NCBI GenBank assembly: GCA_012511925.1
Contig: JAAZFD010000148.1
Location: forward strand, 1 to 5,876
DNA length: 5,876 bases
Source: Clostridiales bacterium
GTDB taxonomy: Bacteria > Bacillota > Clostridia > Christensenellales > CAG-138
Direction of reading: 5' to 3'
Shown piece by piece: positions 3,723 through 5,876 of the stretch (position 1 is its first letter; every line of letters begins with the position of its first letter). The notes under the pieces were generated by a model. It was not told the DNA's origin, ran no database searches, and was given only the letters and a program-made list of their open reading frames with translations. Both the position numbers and the translations under genes were made by a program.

Positions 3723-5470
3723 TGCTGTTTACCGTAGTATTGCGAATAGCCAGTGTATGCACGAATCCTATTGCGGTGCTGGGTAATCTTTAAGGTTTCA
3801 AGCCAAGTGTCAAGGGTTTCCTCAAAGTGCTTAACCTGTGCTTCGTCAAGAAGTTGCTTAGTTATTGCTTCCTTTGCATCCTCAAAAGAAACGGTTTTAG
3901 GCTCTAACTCGTCAATCTGCATTATAAAGTGTACACCAAAGTCGCTTATAACTGCACCGGTAACATCGCCATTGAACTCTAAGGTTTTGCATCCCTCTGA
4001 GAAAGGCTTAACGTACTTATCTGCGATAGCATCTGAATATAAATAACCCAATGTTTTGTATGGCTCGTTCTTCATGCCATCGTCCTCGCCGTATTTTTCT
4101 ACAAGTGCTTTGAAGTCCTTTATGAACTTTTCGGAATCGAAGGCATCTGTGCCAAAGCCACAGGCTTCCTTTGCCTTGTCGATTTCAGCTTGAACCTCGT
4201 CTATCTTCTCTTGAGGAACCGTTGTTGTAGGTTCGGGAGAGGTTGGAGCGGTTGTGTCTGTGGGTGAACCTTCGGGAGTTGCAGAGGTATCTGGCTCGTC
4301 GGTAGGCTCGGTGGTTGCAGGTGCTTCAGTTTCAGCAGGCGCATCTGTAGGCTCGTCAGTTCCCGTAGGCGCAGTTGTAGCATCAGGGGTTGCTGAGGGT
4401 GCTTCTGTTACTACAGGTGTTGCTGTGGGTGCCGCAGGAGTTGCAGAGGGGTCGGGAGTTTTCAAAAGAATATGAATAACTCTTGTGTAACCGTCTGGCA
4501 CTACCAAAGGCATAACGCCCTTATTGTCTTCTTCTGCTCCATCATAAGCGTTTTGTGCCGCATAGAATGCTGCAGGGTCTTCCTTGTACTTGTCGGTTTG
4601 TTCTTTGACTTTGTCATCATAGAACTTCTTGTCAGCACCTTGTTCGATGTTCATGATTTCAGCCTTGATTTGGTCTTGCAACACTTCAACAATTTTGTTG
4701 TTCATGGTGTTAGCACGCGCTTCAGCCTTGTATTGCTCTTCGGTTTTCTTAGCTTCCTTTAAGGCTTTATCTCTGTTCGAAGCGCCCTTGTCCTGTGCAT
4801 AGTAGGTGAACATAAGGTCGAAACGCACTTCCTCTTCCTTTTCCCTTAGGTAGTCCTCGTAGGTAATTCTTTCAATCGCTAAATCGGCATCAAGAAGCTC
4901 TTTTGCTGCTTTTTCGATTTCCTCTTCGCCTTTTATGGATTCGTCTACCTTTGCTTTGTAGGTTTCAAATTCCTTGTCAACAAGCTCGTCAACCTTTTTG
5001 GGAATACTGTCGATTTCCTCTTGGGTTAGTCTTGAAGCGTAAAGGTCGTTAAGCTCACGATACTTGATTTCGTCTTTCTTTACTTGGTCAACAAATGACT
5101 TTGTATAGTCGGCGAAAATCTTTTCAACCTCATCGTCAACTTCTTTAATCTGGTCTTCGGTTAGACTGTTTTCAACGCCCTTTTCCTTTGCTTGGTTAAG
5201 CAATACGGCATACTCAACCAAACGGTCGAATATCATATCTTGATACTTAACCATATCTTCTGATTTTGAAAAATCATAGATTTGCGAGTATGTTTGAAGG
5301 CTTTCGTTGAACATGGTGCTGTATTGCGACATGCGAATTTCAACATCGCCAACACGAATGAGTAGCGGGTCTTCAATAACCACGCTGCACGAAGCCAATA
5401 GTGCGGCTGAAAAAGCGATAATAAGCGCTACTGCCACGAGTCTTTTTAGATGATGCAATTTTCCTAACAT
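3719..5470 (-). CDS. PrsA/SurA-like peptidyl-prolyl isomerase lipoprotein with a Pro/Thr-rich insert
   Basis: A 583-residue extracytoplasmic foldase. A basic start and hydrophobic helix (9-26) lead to the lipobox LASC, with lipid-attached Cys28. Residues 35-320 are charged, mostly helical, and resemble the SurA/PrsA chaperone part (IRVGDVEIRMSQY opening). The parvulin domain opens at TRVIHILLK (329-337, His333) and ends at SDFGVHFIMQID (509-520, His514); these match the two conserved active-site histidines of parvulins. Between them, residues 338-420 are a Pro/Thr/Ala/Glu/Asp-rich tract inserted after the first strand. The usual GG.LG motif is reduced to TLGYL (473-477). The C-terminus is Tyr-rich (AYTGYSQYYG). 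It is much longer than typical PrsA (about 290-350 residues). The start ATG at 5470 has an AAAGGAG site nine bases upstream. Isomerase activity is inferred, not certain, given the split domain. Confidence 0.88.
   Translation of the reverse strand: MLGKLHHLKRLVAVALIIAFSAALLASCSVVIEDPLLIRVGDVEIRMSQYSTMFNESLQTYSQIYDFSKSEDMVKYQDMIFDRLVEYAVLLNQAKEKGVENSLTEDQIKEVDDEVEKIFADYTKSFVDQVKKDEIKYRELNDLYASRLTQEEIDSIPKKVDELVDKEFETYKAKVDESIKGEEEIEKAAKELLDADLAIERITYEDYLREKEEEVRFDLMFTYYAQDKGASNRDKALKEAKKTEEQYKAEARANTMNNKIVEVLQDQIKAEIMNIEQGADKKFYDDKVKEQTDKYKEDPAAFYAAQNAYDGAEEDNKGVMPLVVPDGYTRVIHILLKTPDPSATPAAPTATPVVTEAPSATPDATTAPTGTDEPTDAPAETEAPATTEPTDEPDTSATPEGSPTDTTAPTSPEPTTTVPQEKIDEVQAEIDKAKEACGFGTDAFDSEKFIKDFKALVEKYGEDDGMKNEPYKTLGYLYSDAIADKYVKPFSEGCKTLEFNGDVTGAVISDFGVHFIMQIDELEPKTVSFEDAKEAITKQLLDEAQVKHFEETLDTWLETLKITQHRNRIRAYTGYSQYYGKQQ
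4211..4459 (-). repeat. Low-complexity Pro/Thr/Ala-coding tract inside the foldase gene
   Basis: It encodes residues 338-420, an imperfect run of short units such as SATP, TEAP, TDAP and TDEP. The DNA has many near-repeats of GTAGGCTCG and GTTGCAG-like units, so it is prone to slippage. The frame is preserved throughout. Confidence 0.85.
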
Positions 5471-5535
5471 TTATAAGCACTCCTTTAATCTTTGCGTATT
5501 CTTGCATAGTTTTTTGAGCATAAAGCACAAATGAT

Positions 5536-5564
5536 ATTGTATGCACTTTATTTTTTCATGTCAA
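5536..5564 (-). promoter_or_regulatory. Strong sigma-A promoter of the foldase operon
   Basis: On the minus strand, TTGACA (5564-5559), 17 bases, TACAAT (5541-5536). The start point near 5529 leaves a leader of about 59 bases before the foldase ATG at 5470. Confidence 0.85.
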
Positions 5565-5712
5565 GCGGTTTTTGTTTATGTGCAGAATATTATTGAAAGA
5601 AGTTAGACTGTCGATAAACCTATTTGCAGATTAGGAGAAACAAATATTCGAACTTATCCTGCCTATTATTTTTGTGAATGTAAAAACCGTTCTAAATACG
5701 ACAAAAAAGTAG

Positions 5713-5735
5713 GGGCGACACCCTTGTGTTCGCCC
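5713..5735. repeat. GC-rich imperfect palindrome, possible dispersed repeat
   Basis: GGGCGACAC (5713-5721), loop CCTT, then GTG-T-TCGCCC (5726-5735): nine pairs with one bulged T. It stands out in AT-rich surroundings. Its flank GTAGGGGCGA is, on the other strand, TCGCCCCTAC, which resembles the CGCCCTACG core of the repeats at 2981 and 3226. No T-run follows, so it is not a standard terminator. Confidence 0.5.
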
Positions 5736-5800
5736 GACCAAGTCTTTTCTTGACACTCCGAAATACTATTTTAGGAACTCTCCCATACAGTATTTGCCGT

Positions 5801-5829
5801 TTGCAAAAATTCGAGCAAAATACTATAAT
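5801..5829 (+). promoter_or_regulatory. Sigma-A promoter of the gene entering at the right edge
   Basis: TTGCAA (5801-5806), 17 bases, TATAAT (5824-5829). A palindrome ATAATCT-tagt-AGATTAT (5825-5842, 7-bp arms) covers the -10 box and the start point and could be an operator. Confidence 0.7.
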
Positions 5830-5870
5830 CTTAGTAGATTATTTATTATATTATTTGGAGGACTAATAAG

Positions 5871-5876
5871 TTGGAG
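5871..5876 (+). CDS. Probable first two codons of a gene leaving the window, TTG start
   Basis: A TTGGAGG ribosome binding region (5855-5861) lies nine bases before TTG GAG at the window's end, downstream of a strong promoter. TTG is the only usual start codon in position. Only two codons are visible, so the product is unknown. Confidence 0.45.

Larger units (their letters stand above)
5471..5870. other. 400-base intergenic region between divergent genes
   Basis: It holds the foldase promoter (5536-5564), a GC-rich palindrome (5713-5735) and a plus-strand promoter (5801-5829). Between about 5565 and 5700 I see AT-rich sequence without a supported gene or RNA. Confidence 0.7.

Noticed and set aside
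4201..4475. Frames on both strands within the Pro/Thr-coding tract
   Set aside because: Low-complexity DNA keeps several frames open; these are shadows of the foldase gene.
5646..5753. 35-codon frame starting at ATT eight bases after AGGAG, containing FCECKNRSKY
   Set aside because: The start codon is not usual, no promoter was identified, and the frame runs through the GC-rich palindrome; it may be a decayed fragment but there is too little to support a gene.
5750..5755. TTGACA as a -35 box
   Set aside because: No -10 box lies 15-19 bases downstream on the plus strand.
1..5876. CRISPR array, tRNA, rRNA, prophage or transposase genes
   Set aside because: No regularly spaced repeats, tRNA-like fold, rRNA sequence or integrase/transposase motifs were seen.

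Overview
This window reads as chromosomal DNA of a low-to-mid-GC Gram-positive anaerobe, most likely an uncultured member of the Clostridia. The basis is strong AGGAGG-type ribosome binding sites, sigma-A promoters (TTGACA, 17 bases, TAAAAT or TACAAT), a PrsA-type foldase lipoprotein, a DUF1540 protein, a YtrA-type GntR regulator with its ABC transporter, and ribosomal protein L31 of the zinc form. The genus cannot be read from the sequence.

Left part (1-1505, minus strand): a compact operon of GntR/YtrA-type regulator, ABC ATPase and ABC-2-type permease (cut by the window edge). It is driven by a near-consensus promoter whose spacer holds a perfect 5-bp-arm palindrome, a plausible autoregulatory operator. 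A two-helix membrane protein gene is transcribed divergently (1582-1938, plus).

Middle (1969-2968, plus strand): three small cysteine-rich genes in a row. They are rpmE (L31) with a structured leader and terminator, a DUF1540 gene with a hairpin overlapping its Shine-Dalgarno and its own terminator, and a 66-residue zinc-ribbon gene that has a perfect ribosome binding site but ATA where the start codon should be.

The stretch 2969-3368 has no convincing protein gene. It carries two good copies and one degenerate copy of a short direct repeat, several hairpins, and a candidate structured RNA of about 210 nt ending at a bidirectional terminator.

Right part (3369-5564, minus strand): a two-gene unit, a large PrsA/SurA-like peptidyl-prolyl isomerase lipoprotein followed by an unrecognised 117-residue protein, coupled by a 4-base GTGA overlap. 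The isomerase carries about 83 residues of Pro/Thr/Ala/Glu-rich sequence inserted into its parvulin domain, between the two conserved histidines. The last 400 bases hold a GC-rich palindromic repeat and a strong plus-strand promoter leading to a gene that probably begins with TTG at the window's last six bases.

The points most worth a second look are the ATA-start zinc-ribbon gene, the split parvulin domain, the candidate RNA at 3150-3364 and the repeat family around it.
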